Assembly (NCBI RefSeq): GCF_014695385.1
Contig: NZ_JACJOD010000006.1
Span: 186,001 to 250,000 of the forward strand
Source: Trichocoleus sp. FACHB-46
GTDB taxonomy: Bacteria; Cyanobacteriota; Cyanobacteriia; FACHB-46
Reading direction: 5' to 3'
Length of the DNA: 64,000 nucleotides
In this document: in pieces, positions 27,314 through 36,306 of the stretch
How the letters are laid out: each line of letters begins with the position of its first letter
How positions within the stretch are numbered: the first letter of the stretch is position 1
Program-made: the position numbers and the translations under genes
The notes under the pieces: model-generated
Told to the model about the DNA's origin: nothing
The model's database searches: none
Seen by the model: only the letters and a program-made list of their open reading frames with translations

Positions 27314-28303
27314 ATGCTGGATACCCTGTTCCGTGCTTACACTCCGTTGCTGATTTGGCCAGGGTTAGGGCTATTGCTCCTCCGGTTCGTGCCTGAGCGG
27401 TTTCCTCAGTTGTTGGGGCAAGCCTTGTATTGGGTGGGGGTGCCTTTACAGTTACTGGTGCTCGGACGACAAACTGAGTGGTCCGATCGCGTTGGCTTCA
27501 TTCCAGCGGTAGCAGTCGGGGTGTTGTTGTTGAGCTTGGGGTTATCCTTAATTTTTTGGTGGACTGCACAAAGGCAATCTAGCTTCATAGAAATTACTGC
27601 TGACTCAGCTCCGAGTCCAATCACCTCAACCTCTAGCAGCGCCACAGTATCTCCCAGAGCAAGGCTCGGCAGCTTTATTTTGGCGGCGATGTTGGGGAAT
27701 ACGGGCTTTGTTGGCTTAGCTCTGGCCCAAGTATTATTTGGCATCGATGATCTAGGCTGGGCAGTCCTGTTTAGTGTCACTAGCAATGTGGTGGGCAACT
27801 ACGGCATTGCTGTGTTTATTGCTAGCTACTTTGGCCACAGCGCGACTAAGAATCATTGGTGGATTCAGTTGCGGGATGTAGTAACCGTTCCGAGTACCTG
27901 GGCTTTTTTCTTAGGATTTAGCACCCGTTCAATTGTGCTACCAGAGGCGATCGCGACTGGCCTGGATCAAGCGGTTTGGGTCGTGATGGCTAGTGCTTTG
28001 TTACTCGTCGGGTTACGTCTCGGTTCTATTAAAGGCTGGCGCAGTCTCCAACGTGCTATCTTGCCTACCCTACTAAAAGTTTTGATTGTGCCTGGGTTGG
28101 TGGGACTAGGGGCAACATGCTTTGGTGTAACAGGAGTGCCTCGATTGGTTTTGGTGCTGATGTCGGGTACACCCACAGGGTTGTCGGTGCTGATTTTGGC
28201 GGAGGTTTATAATCTCGATCGCGAGTTGCTCACAGGTAGTATTGCTCTCAGCTTTATCGGGTTGTTGTTGGTACTACCACTCTGGCTGACCTGGTTTAGC
28301 TAG
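27314..28303 (+). CDS. AEC-family (auxin efflux carrier-like) permease
   Basis: 329 residues, about ten membrane helices split by a polar Ser/Thr-rich loop (about 92-118). FILAAMLGNTGFVGLALAQV and VLMSGTPTGLSVLILAEVY are the two family signatures. AEC transporters move small organic acids or similar solutes; substrate unknown. Starts 149 bp after the HtrA gene, past a repeat. Confidence 0.83.
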   Translation: MLDTLFRAYTPLLIWPGLGLLLLRFVPERFPQLLGQALYWVGVPLQLLVLGRQTEWSDRVGFIPAVAVGVLLLSLGLSLIFWWTAQRQSSFIEITADSAPSPITSTSSSATVSPRARLGSFILAAMLGNTGFVGLALAQVLFGIDDLGWAVLFSVTSNVVGNYGIAVFIASYFGHSATKNHWWIQLRDVVTVPSTWAFFLGFSTRSIVLPEAIATGLDQAVWVVMASALLLVGLRLGSIKGWRSLQRAILPTLLKVLIVPGLVGLGATCFGVTGVPRLVLVLMSGTPTGLSVLILAEVYNLDRELLTGSIALSFIGLLLVLPLWLTWFS

Positions 28304-28323
28304 CACTCGTTAGTTATTTCTTA

Positions 28324-29676
28324 TTAATTATTCTTCTGGTCGCCTTTAGTTTTGGTGAAGTCTTCTAGCTTCTTGTTTTCTGGTAACTCAACAAACACTT
28401 TTTCACCTGTTTCTAACCCCTGCAAAACCTGAGTTTGGTTGCCAATCGTAGGACCAATGGTGACAGGTTTAAAGGTGGGCTGATTTTTGGCATCGGTCAC
28501 TAAGACCCCAGTTTGGCCTTCCTGAGTCACGATCGCGACTGTCGGAACGACCAAGGCTTGATCCAACTGTTTGCCTAAAAAGGTGAGATCAACATTCATG
28601 CCCGAGCGCAGCTTGTCTTTCCCCGTCACCAAAGCGACCCGGATTTGGAAAGAAGTTACGTTTTGCTCCTTAACCGCCGCAGGGGCAATCAAGCGGACTT
28701 TGCCCTGAAACACTTGATCGGGAAAGGCATCGGCCACAATCTCCACACCCTGCCCTTCTGACACTTGGTTAATATCTACTTCGGGCACTTCAGCGAGCAC
28801 TTCTAGTCCACTGGCGAGAGCGACGACGGAGGTAGAGGTGGCGGAGGAGTTAGTCGAAGCGGAGGTAGTAGGGGTGACAAACGCTCCTGCTGTGGCGTAT
28901 TTCTGTGTAATGATTCCGGCGAAAGGGGCACGCACAGCCGTATCGTCGATCTGAGTTTGCACGGCTTGAACTCGGCCTTCTGCTTCCCGGACTCGCGCCT
29001 CGGCCACGGCAATATCTTCTGGACGCGAGCCGTTTTGCAAATCTTCTAGACGTCTTCTGGCTTCTCGCACGCCTGCTTGGGTTTGTTCGACACTGGCTCT
29101 GGCTCGGTCAGCTTCACTAATCACTTCGTCCAGGCGATCGCGAGAAATAGCTCCCTCTGCGGCCAAACTTTCGTTGCGGCGGACGCGATCGCTGGCGAGA
29201 GCTAGTCGAGCTTCAGCTTCACGCACTTGGGCTTCGGCTTGGGCCACGCTGGCTTGCACCTGACCAATTGCAGCAGTCGTATTGCCAACGCGAGCCTTGG
29301 CTAGGTTAGCTTGAGCTTGAGATAAATTTGCCTGAGCCTGAGTTAGCTCTGCTTGAAAGGTGCTGTTGTCCATCCGGGCAACCACATCGCCTGCTTCCAC
29401 GCGATCGCCTTGCTCGACGTACAGCTCTTTGACAATCCCGGCTGCTTTGGGGCTGAGATTGACGCTTTGGATGGGGACTAGCGTGCCGTTAGCAGTAATG
29501 CGGACCCGCAAATTTTCAGCTTGCACAGGCACAGTCAACTCGGAAATATCTTCTCGGGGAGCTGCGGCTCGGTTCACGAGGAAGGCAGTTCCGGACACAC
29601 CCAGCACTCCAGCCACAATTAGCCCCAAGATCCAGGGGGTCGGTTTCTCAACTTTGCCAATTATGGGCAGTTGCAT
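28324..29676 (-). CDS. RND/HlyD-type periplasmic adaptor (membrane fusion protein)
   Basis: 450 residues from ATG 29676, preceded by TAGGAG; the frame runs on to 29748 but lacks the family pattern there. One N-terminal helix (ILGLIVAGVLGVSGTAFLV), barrel-sandwich halves around GIVKELYVEQGDRVEAGDVV and VRAPFAGIITQKYATAGAFV, and a long Ala/Glu/Arg coiled-coil hairpin (about 115-255) between. The C-terminal beta-barrel and membrane-proximal domains follow. It links an inner-membrane exporter to an outer-membrane channel. No pump gene is adjacent on its strand. Confidence 0.88.
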   Translation of the reverse strand: MQLPIIGKVEKPTPWILGLIVAGVLGVSGTAFLVNRAAAPREDISELTVPVQAENLRVRITANGTLVPIQSVNLSPKAAGIVKELYVEQGDRVEAGDVVARMDNSTFQAELTQAQANLSQAQANLAKARVGNTTAAIGQVQASVAQAEAQVREAEARLALASDRVRRNESLAAEGAISRDRLDEVISEADRARASVEQTQAGVREARRRLEDLQNGSRPEDIAVAEARVREAEGRVQAVQTQIDDTAVRAPFAGIITQKYATAGAFVTPTTSASTNSSATSTSVVALASGLEVLAEVPEVDINQVSEGQGVEIVADAFPDQVFQGKVRLIAPAAVKEQNVTSFQIRVALVTGKDKLRSGMNVDLTFLGKQLDQALVVPTVAIVTQEGQTGVLVTDAKNQPTFKPVTIGPTIGNQTQVLQGLETGEKVFVELPENKKLEDFTKTKGDQKNN

Positions 29677-30023
29677 GGAAATGCTCCTAGGAAGTAGCCG
29701 CTCGAAATAACCACAAAGACAAGGCTGCGCCCAGCATGGAGAAGGCACGAAATTAAAAGGTGCAATATCCCAATACGCTAGGGCGCAATATTACAAAGTG
29801 TGACATATCTTAGCCTGGCATTGATGGGGCCTTACTTCATCCTACTAAAGGGAGTAAAGCCGCAGGCTCAGGCTAGCGATCGCCCTGTTGCTCACCCTAG
29901 CTGGTGAGTTAACCCATCTAATTCTTGAGCTAGTTTAAGCATGCTTCCGGAAGAACCGGAGAGATGGAAAATGGTGAGCAGAAAATTCTTGCGCGTGTTC
30001 GTCTACTTAACTGAAATTTATTT
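29677..30023. other. Divergent intergenic region, 347 bp
   Basis: Promoter space for the leftward adaptor gene and rightward EndoU-like gene. It holds the 10-bp perfect palindrome CTTCCGGAAG (29944-29953), about 70 bp before the EndoU-like start. No coding frame of note. Confidence 0.5.
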
Positions 30024-31139
30024 ATGAAACGACAGATCAATCAACTTCCCTTTACCGCTAGTTTGGCGCTTGGAGCCGTCTTGTTTAGTCTGGCTATCAG
30101 CAATCTGGCGATCGCTCCAGCCCAAGCTCAAGTGCTGCAATCCGGAACTCTAATTATCACTCAGACCTGCTCAGCCACCAGAGCGATCAATGGCCCCAAC
30201 CCAGGGAACACCAGAGTCGCGAAGAATCAACGCTATCAAGTGATTGGATTTAATAGCGCCGAGCGGCGATTTGTCTTAATTAAAGTCCCTAATGCTAATC
30301 CTGAGCGCCGTTGGGTTAGTGCTAACTGCGGCACCTTCCAAGCAGGTTCGGCTGCTAATGGCAACGCCCCAAATGGCAGTACTAGTGAGACGAGAACTCG
30401 CCCCTCCAATCCTAGCAGTACAACCCTGCTTCCCTTCTTTGATCAATCCAACAACTTAGAAGTACATCGCTTTCCCGCAGGTCGGCCCGCCGATATTACG
30501 CCACCAGCACCTAGCTTGACCGCCTTTGACCAAGCCGTGTTGCAGACTTGTGGCCCCATTGGCAGTACAGTCAATGCCAACCGCTTCAAGCAGCTAATGG
30601 CTAATCATCCTGAGGTGCTGCGCCAAATTCAAACCGCTGTGGGGGGTGAACTTCTACCCGGACGGAATACGCAAGCGGAATTTCTCGATGATCTCACAGC
30701 AGCCTGGTCAGATCGGGGTGGGTTCGAACATATCTTTTGCGGGGAGCTAGAAGGCCCACAGAAAATTGGTGGGCTACACTTTGTCGGTCGCTACCTACAA
30801 TTGCAAAACGAGAAGATAGGGGGCCGCTTAGGTAACAACCTCAACCGCGAAGAAGTAGAGCCCGGCGTGCTTTATACCTTAGGAGTGGTGGTTAAGCGAG
30901 GCAACCAAACCTGGACCGATACGATCAAAGGCTACCCGCTAATCAGCGATGCTCAAGAGATGTTATTAGACGCAACGAAAGCCTTTAAAGTCCGGGGCAA
31001 CGCTCAGGGAGCCTGCTTATATCAAGTTCAAGACCAGCTCACGGGCAAATCTTACCAAGCTGTGTTTGTCAAAGATCGCAATGCCATTGTTACCTTTTAT
31101 CCCGATGCCACACCCAGCGGCAGACCTTGCCGTAGCTAA
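30024..31139 (+). CDS. Secreted EndoU-like endoribonuclease
   Basis: 371 residues. Signal peptide with cleavage near APAQAQ (36), a small N-terminal domain (about 38-106) with Cys49 and Cys102, a disordered linker (107-135), then an EndoU-type domain. The domain shows GFEHIFCGE (H236), GGLHFVGRYLQLQ (H252) and WTDTIKGYPLIS (K302), matching the His-His-Lys triad of XendoU, and it ends AIVTFYPD as in the family. EndoU enzymes cut RNA at uridines, often Mn-dependent; bacterial members include contact-dependent toxins. No immunity gene is obvious next to it. Being exported, it may act on extracellular or foreign RNA. Confidence 0.78.
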   Translation: MKRQINQLPFTASLALGAVLFSLAISNLAIAPAQAQVLQSGTLIITQTCSATRAINGPNPGNTRVAKNQRYQVIGFNSAERRFVLIKVPNANPERRWVSANCGTFQAGSAANGNAPNGSTSETRTRPSNPSSTTLLPFFDQSNNLEVHRFPAGRPADITPPAPSLTAFDQAVLQTCGPIGSTVNANRFKQLMANHPEVLRQIQTAVGGELLPGRNTQAEFLDDLTAAWSDRGGFEHIFCGELEGPQKIGGLHFVGRYLQLQNEKIGGRLGNNLNREEVEPGVLYTLGVVVKRGNQTWTDTIKGYPLISDAQEMLLDATKAFKVRGNAQGACLYQVQDQLTGKSYQAVFVKDRNAIVTFYPDATPSGRPCRS

Positions 31140-31180
31140 GGTGCATCTTTAGGGCGAGGAGAAGCCATAAAAGCTTTTAG

Positions 31181-31245
31181 GGGTTTAGCATTTGAGCCAA
31201 ATTGGGGAGCCAGAAACGTGAATGAGTGCTCCAAATGCTAAACCC
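31181..31245. repeat. Palindromic element A (14-bp perfect arms)
   Basis: GGGTTTAGCATTTG (31181-31194) and CAAATGCTAAACCC (31232-31245), 37-nt loop, between the convergent EndoU and M16 genes. Confidence 0.85.
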
Positions 31246-31292
31246 TTTGAGGGCGATCGCAGTCAACAGTGCCTCATCAACTCCTTTGGGCT

Positions 31293-31357
31293 GGGTAAAG
31301 CATTCAGTTTTGAGTTGATGGTCTTTGCTTCTAGCTCAACGGCTGAATGCTTTACCC
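31293..31357. repeat. Palindromic element B (15-bp perfect arms)
   Basis: GGGTAAAGCATTCAG (31293-31307) and CTGAATGCTTTACCC (31343-31357), 35-nt loop. Related in sequence to element A (shared GGGT--AGCATT) but every difference is matched in the opposite arm. Confidence 0.85.
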
Positions 31358-31385
31358 CTACCGACACCTCTATCACAGGCTACTG

Positions 31386-32894
31386 CTAGCTTGCAGCTTT
31401 GGGTTCTGGGATAGTGATGTCTATGGGAGTGACTTTGACCTTGGGGCCGAGGCTCGTTAAAGGGGGCGCGATCGCTTTAGCGTTACCCACCACTAGCGTC
31501 ACAATATTCTCTGGTTTGAGATATTTTTGAGCCACTCGCTGCACATCAGAACTGGTGGTTGCTTCCACCCCGCGCTGATAGCGGAAGATAAAGTCTGCTG
31601 GGTAGCCGTAGTACTCATAGCGCATTAATCGCGAGAGAGTTTGTTCTGGGTCTTGGAAGTTGAACACAAACGAGTTGAGCACTGAGTCCTTGGCATAAGC
31701 GAGTTCCTGGGTGGAAACAGGAGTAGTGCGAATGCGCTCAATCTCTGCCATAACCGACCGAATAAAGGGCACGGTGGCATCCGATCGCGTTTGTCCCCCT
31801 GCTAGGAATACACCTGGATAATCGTAGCGAGCACTCCAAGCTGAATAGACCGAATAAGCCAAGCCCTGGCGCGATCGCACCTGATTGAATAAGCGTCCAC
31901 CAAAGCCATTTAGTACGCCATCCATCACTGTTAGGGCTGGATAGTCAGGGCTATTGAGTTGGCCGCCCAAGTGCCCCACTTGCACATAACTTTGGGTCAA
32001 TTGCGGTTGATCGACTAGGAAGACCCCACCCTGATTAGCTTGGGTAACCGTTGGTAAAGTCGGCTTGATCGGTTGCGTAGCTTGCCAATCACCAAACTTG
32101 GCCTGAATCAGCGATCGCATTTGTTTGCTGTCAAAGTCACCGACAACGCCCAAAATCATGTTGTTGGGGTGGAAGTAGGTTCGGTAAAAGCTCAGCACAT
32201 CATCCCGCGAAATATTGTCGAGGGTGGCGTATTCCACAATCCGAGCATAGGGGCTGGTTTCTCCATACAGCAACTGTTCAAACTCTCGACCCGCGATGTC
32301 GTCGGGAGTATCATTGCGTCGAGCAATGCCGCCTCTGGTTTGAGTTTTAGCGAGGTCTAGTTTGTCTTGGGCAAAGGTGGGCTGACGCAGAACCTCAGTG
32401 AATAAACCAAATACTTCTCCCAAGTCTTCTGCCAAGGCATCAAAACTGGCACTGCCTGAGGCGGCGCTGATGCCTGTCTCCACAGAGGCAGCCAGTTGTT
32501 CTAAGCGTCGGTTCAGGGTATCGGCGGGATGCTGCTGAGTGCCTCCAGTGCGAAGGACAGTCCCGGTCAATCCGGCTAAACCTACCTTATCGCTCGGTTC
32601 TAGGCGATCGCCTGTGCGAAATAAAGCCGTCCCACTGACGAGGGGCAACTCATGGTCTTCCATCAAGTACACAATGATGCCGTTTTTGAGTTGAAAGCGG
32701 CTGTACTGAGGAATTTGAACTTCTGGTAGGGGAGGGAAGTTTAATTCGGTGTAGTGTTTGGCGGTGAGGGCTGAGGCAGGCGCAGGCCTCAATGCTAGAA
32801 GGAGCAGCGTGAGGAAAGCGAACCCTACGGCCAAACGACGCACAAATTTTCTGCCAAGGCTGCCTTTAGGCAACTGAAACTGCCGCACGATCAA
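31386..32894 (-). CDS. Non-catalytic M16 peptidase-like subunit
   Basis: 502 residues. Signal peptide (LAVGFAFLTLLLLALRPAPASA), then an M16 fold. The zinc motif is absent: the equivalent segment reads KVGLAGLTGTVLRTGG instead of HxxEH. It keeps the Arg/Tyr motif RSRQGLAYSVYSAW of the partner subunit of two-chain M16B enzymes. It lies 60 bp downstream of the catalytic M16 gene in the same direction, so the two probably form a heterodimeric periplasmic peptidase. Confidence 0.88.
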   Translation of the reverse strand: MIVRQFQLPKGSLGRKFVRRLAVGFAFLTLLLLALRPAPASALTAKHYTELNFPPLPEVQIPQYSRFQLKNGIIVYLMEDHELPLVSGTALFRTGDRLEPSDKVGLAGLTGTVLRTGGTQQHPADTLNRRLEQLAASVETGISAASGSASFDALAEDLGEVFGLFTEVLRQPTFAQDKLDLAKTQTRGGIARRNDTPDDIAGREFEQLLYGETSPYARIVEYATLDNISRDDVLSFYRTYFHPNNMILGVVGDFDSKQMRSLIQAKFGDWQATQPIKPTLPTVTQANQGGVFLVDQPQLTQSYVQVGHLGGQLNSPDYPALTVMDGVLNGFGGRLFNQVRSRQGLAYSVYSAWSARYDYPGVFLAGGQTRSDATVPFIRSVMAEIERIRTTPVSTQELAYAKDSVLNSFVFNFQDPEQTLSRLMRYEYYGYPADFIFRYQRGVEATTSSDVQRVAQKYLKPENIVTLVVGNAKAIAPPLTSLGPKVKVTPIDITIPEPKAAS

Positions 32895-32954
32895 TCGAGC
32901 CTCCTGTGGCTATGAATAAAACTGAACATAAGACGAAGAACGGCCATCAGGTAG

Positions 32955-34583
32955 TTATGAAGTTTGAGGTAACAGCCGTCCGATGGTGCGGTTTTCGGGG
33001 CGGAAGGTTTCCCGGGCCACTCGTTGAATATCAGCGGGCGTGACTGCCGCGATCGCATCCAATTCTTCAAACAAATTCCGCCAACTACCCGTTTTGACTT
33101 CGTATTCCAACAGTAGGCTGGCCATGCCAGAGTTGGAGGTGAGCGATCGCAGTAAGCCAGCGCGTGACTGGGTTTTAACGCGATCGAGTTCTTCCGCAGA
33201 GACGGGTTCTGTTTTCAGCCGTTCAATTTCTGAGCGCAAGCTGGTTGCCACCTCATCAACGGTATGGTTGGGGGCAGTCAGGGCATAAAACAGCATCAAG
33301 CTGGGATATTTATCACCGGGAAAACCGCTAAACCCTTGAGCCGAGAGCGCAATCTGCTGCTTTTCTACCAATGACTTGTAAAGCCTCGAAGTGCGTCCGT
33401 CACTCAAGATGCTACCAATCATCTGATAAACCACATGATCGGGATGGTTCATCGCGGGTTGGTGGTAACCCTCTAGATACCAAGGCTGTGAGAGTAAGCG
33501 CACCGTCACTTCTTTGGTTTTGGTTTGGGGTGGCTCCACTACCGTTAGCTTGGGTGGCGCGGAACGAGCTTTGTAACGGCCAAAGTAAGTTTGGGCTAGG
33601 CGTTTTACTTCTGACGGATTCACGTCCCCCACCACGGCAATGGTTAGGTTGTTGGGGACATAATAGGTGTCAAAAAATTGGGCAATATCTTGGCGTGTCA
33701 GGTTTTTGAGATCTTCCGGGTAACCAATGACAGGCCGACGGTAGGGGTGCTTGTCGTAGGCAGCATCTAGAAAAGTTTCGATCATTTGGCCGATCGGTGA
33801 GTTGTCCACTCGCATCCGCCGCTCTTCCAAAATCACGTCTTTTTCTTTGTAGAACTCACGAAACACGGGTTCTAAAAAGCGCTCCGACTCCAGCGACATC
33901 CACAGTTCTAGCTTGTTAGCTGGAAAACTGTAGAAGTAGCGGGTGGCATCTGAAGAGGTAGTGGCGTTGAGGCCCACTCCTCCGGCTTGCTCGACAATAC
34001 GGCCATACTCGTTCTGTTGAACGTAGCTGACTGCTTCAGCCTCAGCCTTCTCAAAAGCTTGCTTGAGCTGAGCCACTTTAGCGGAATTTTTCGCAGCTTC
34101 AGCAGCCCTGATTTGCTTGGCTAAGGTATCTAGGCGATCGAGTACTGCTTTTTCTGCCCGATAGTTCTTGCTGCCGATGCGTTGTGTACCTTTGAAGGCC
34201 AAATGCTCTAGAAAATGGGCGACTCCAGTTTTGCCATCTGGTTCGTCGGCTCCTCCAACATCAGCATAGGTAAGGAACGAAACCACGGGGGCTTGGTGCC
34301 GCTCCAGCACGATAAACTTCAAGCCATTCTCAAGCCGAAACTCAGTCACCCGATCCATGACTCGACCCAGATAGGGCTGAATAGAAGGAGCAGGTGCGGG
34401 AGTCTTAGCCTCAGTTTGGGGGGTGGCCGCAAAGGCTCCACTAGGTAGCATGGCCCAACTCAGCAGGAGGCTAGCCAAACCGATCGCGATCGCTTGTGGC
34501 CACTGGCGCGGTCCTAACCGTGGGATCGGCTGTGGTTTGACGAGCGATGTCAAAACTCGAAAAATTTGATTGAACTGAATCAT
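32955..34583 (-). CDS. Catalytic M16 metallopeptidase subunit
   Basis: 542 residues from ATG 34583; the frame runs to 34664, but the signal-like helix QAIAIGLASLLLSWAMLP fits the shorter start. Zinc site HFLEH (H123, E126, H127), with the third ligand Glu in KEKDVILEERRMR. A charged 60-residue helical insert (ADEPD after strand; AEKAVLDRLDTLAKQIRAAE) follows the active site. It is the first gene of a two-gene M16 operon with the non-catalytic subunit. Confidence 0.88.
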   Translation of the reverse strand: MIQFNQIFRVLTSLVKPQPIPRLGPRQWPQAIAIGLASLLLSWAMLPSGAFAATPQTEAKTPAPAPSIQPYLGRVMDRVTEFRLENGLKFIVLERHQAPVVSFLTYADVGGADEPDGKTGVAHFLEHLAFKGTQRIGSKNYRAEKAVLDRLDTLAKQIRAAEAAKNSAKVAQLKQAFEKAEAEAVSYVQQNEYGRIVEQAGGVGLNATTSSDATRYFYSFPANKLELWMSLESERFLEPVFREFYKEKDVILEERRMRVDNSPIGQMIETFLDAAYDKHPYRRPVIGYPEDLKNLTRQDIAQFFDTYYVPNNLTIAVVGDVNPSEVKRLAQTYFGRYKARSAPPKLTVVEPPQTKTKEVTVRLLSQPWYLEGYHQPAMNHPDHVVYQMIGSILSDGRTSRLYKSLVEKQQIALSAQGFSGFPGDKYPSLMLFYALTAPNHTVDEVATSLRSEIERLKTEPVSAEELDRVKTQSRAGLLRSLTSNSGMASLLLEYEVKTGSWRNLFEELDAIAAVTPADIQRVARETFRPENRTIGRLLPQTS

Positions 34584-34797
34584 GAACTTTGAAGCGAACA
34601 GCACTGATCTACAGGATAAAGACTGCTCAGCCATCTCGTTCGTTTCCACCGCATCTCGGCCCAAAAACTCAGTTTCAGTTTTTACGGATATAGTTGCGAT
34701 CGCCGTGAAAAGATTTGATAACTTACAACGCCGAATCCCGTAACTTCAGCGAGATCAAGCGAAGCTAGAAATAGCAATTAGGTTTGCGTGACGTTCC

Positions 34798-34817
34798 GCC
34801 CAGCCATTTGGTTGGGC
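34798..34817. other. Short hairpin
   Basis: GCCCAGCC (34798-34805) pairs with GGTTGGGC (34810-34817), one G-U, between two minus-strand genes. No T-run on the minus strand; terminator role unproven. Confidence 0.3.
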
Positions 34818-34842
34818 TTTCTGCTGGCTAGCATCACAGAGC

Positions 34843-35136
34843 TTAATGGTTGCGGAGATTTTGGTAGCGGTAGAAGTTAAAGGTGTCGAATAAGCCGCCA
34901 ACTAGACCGCAGACGAAGCCAATAATCACGAGACCTTGAAATGGCTGCCCACTGCCGAATGTAGCCAAAAACTGTAAAACCTGCTTAACTCCCGTTGCCC
35001 CAACCGACTCTAACAAGGGGACGAAGCCTAGTAAAGAGAGACCGATTAAAATAGCTCCCACTAAGATCAGAGGAGCAGTGAAGCTCAAAACACTTGTCAG
35101 CAGTAGCGAACGGAGAAAAGGGGTTAAAATACTCAT
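34843..35136 (-). CDS. Small two- or three-helix membrane protein
   Basis: 97 residues with hydrophobic stretches at about 8-40 and 66-82, ending in a basic/aromatic tail (NFYRYQNLRNH). No family recognised. It is 259 bp upstream of the catalytic M16 start on the same strand and divergent from the MlaE-like gene, so its partner is unclear. Confidence 0.6.
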   Translation of the reverse strand: MSILTPFLRSLLLTSVLSFTAPLILVGAILIGLSLLGFVPLLESVGATGVKQVLQFLATFGSGQPFQGLVIIGFVCGLVGGLFDTFNFYRYQNLRNH

Positions 35137-35458
35137 GCAGGGAAGGATACTCCGGTGGGACTGACAATGAGTATGGGGTAAGCATACTTACTGGTTTCTA
35201 CAATAATCGCGATCGCTCTAATTAAAAGTAGATTTCAAAAATCTTAAATCTTCATTAAAAAGGTTGTTGAAGAACTGTGGCCGATCCCGCCATTTGATTG
35301 AGGCGATCGCTCAGAAACTTAACACTGCTTCATTAGATTGAGTGGGGTTTCACCTTTCAGTCAGGCATTTTCTGACTGTAGTTCTCGAATCATGCTCTAC
35401 CCGAATCAGGATCTATCGGCTTATTCTGGATAAGGTTGTTGCCTGTTACATCCTCCCA
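35137..35458. other. Divergent spacer, 322 bp
   Basis: Contains the promoter region of the MlaE-like permease and the small membrane protein. The permease frame is open from a GTG at 35342, so the right part may instead be coding. Nothing else is evident. Confidence 0.4.
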
Positions 35459-36256
35459 TTGAGCGAAACGACACCCGGTTCCAATTTTGGTTTATGGACT
35501 CAGCGATTGCTGGCAGCGGTTCTGCTAGGTGGACAAGTTCTCATCCATCTCCTAGCCGGTAAGATTCACCGTCGCAACACCCTCGATCAGATGGCAGTGG
35601 CGGGTCCAGATTCTCTGATGATTGCCCTCGTTACAGCTGCTTTTGTCGGCATGGTGTTCACGATTCAGGTAGCGCGTGAGTTTATTACCTTCGGAGCGAG
35701 TAATGCTGTCGGAGGCGTCCTAGCCTTATCTCTCGCTCGCGAACTAGCGCCAGTTCTGACTGCGGTGGTATTGGCAGGGCGAGTTGGTTCTGCGTTTGCG
35801 GCAGAAATCGGCACGATGCAAGTGACTGAGCAGATTGATGCGCTTTACGTTCTCAAAACTGACCCGATTGATTACTTAGTTATTCCGCGCGTGATTGCCT
35901 GCTGCCTAATGCTGCCAATTTTAACTCTCATGTCTTTTGTGACTGGCATGGCAGGCGGCTTATTGATTGCGACGAATCTCTACGACCTCTCGCAGTCCAC
36001 CTTTCTCAACTCAGCCCGGAATTTTTTAGATGTGGGCGATTTACTGAGTTCTGTGATTAAGTCAGTTGTGTTTGGGGCGCTGATTGCAGTCATTGGTACG
36101 AGTTGGGGCCTGACTACTACAGGCGGTGCTAAAGGGGTAGGGCAATCTACAACTACCGCAGTGGTGACAGCGCTATTAGCAATCTTTATCTCTAACTTTT
36201 TTCTGTCCTGGCTGCTGTTTCGGGGCACAGGTAGTGCAGTGCTGGAAGGGTTGTAA
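35459..36256 (+). CDS. MlaE/YrbE-family lipid ABC transporter permease
   Basis: About 265 residues from TTG 35459 (SETTPGSNFGLWTQRLL), the family length; the open frame reaches GTG 35342 but the extra 39 residues look non-conserved. Family signatures AFVGMVFTIQVAREF and LARELAPVLTAVVLAGRVGS, and EIGTMQVTEQIDAL. About five membrane helices. MlaE permeases move phospholipids between the two membranes; in the cyanobacterial/chloroplast line (TGD1 type) they import lipids. No ATPase or MCE gene is adjacent. The DUF3119 gene starts about 50 bp downstream. Confidence 0.88.
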   Translation: MSETTPGSNFGLWTQRLLAAVLLGGQVLIHLLAGKIHRRNTLDQMAVAGPDSLMIALVTAAFVGMVFTIQVAREFITFGASNAVGGVLALSLARELAPVLTAVVLAGRVGSAFAAEIGTMQVTEQIDALYVLKTDPIDYLVIPRVIACCLMLPILTLMSFVTGMAGGLLIATNLYDLSQSTFLNSARNFLDVGDLLSSVIKSVVFGALIAVIGTSWGLTTTGGAKGVGQSTTTAVVTALLAIFISNFFLSWLLFRGTGSAVLEGL

Positions 36257-36306
36257 AGCCGCAACCCCTTAGAATAGTAGTGCACTCAACAAGAGGGTTA
36301 GCACCT

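Noticed and set aside
35342-35458. GTG-started extension of the MlaE-like gene
   Set aside because: Adds residues with no family match; TTG 35459 gives the usual length. The possibility is noted in the gene entry.
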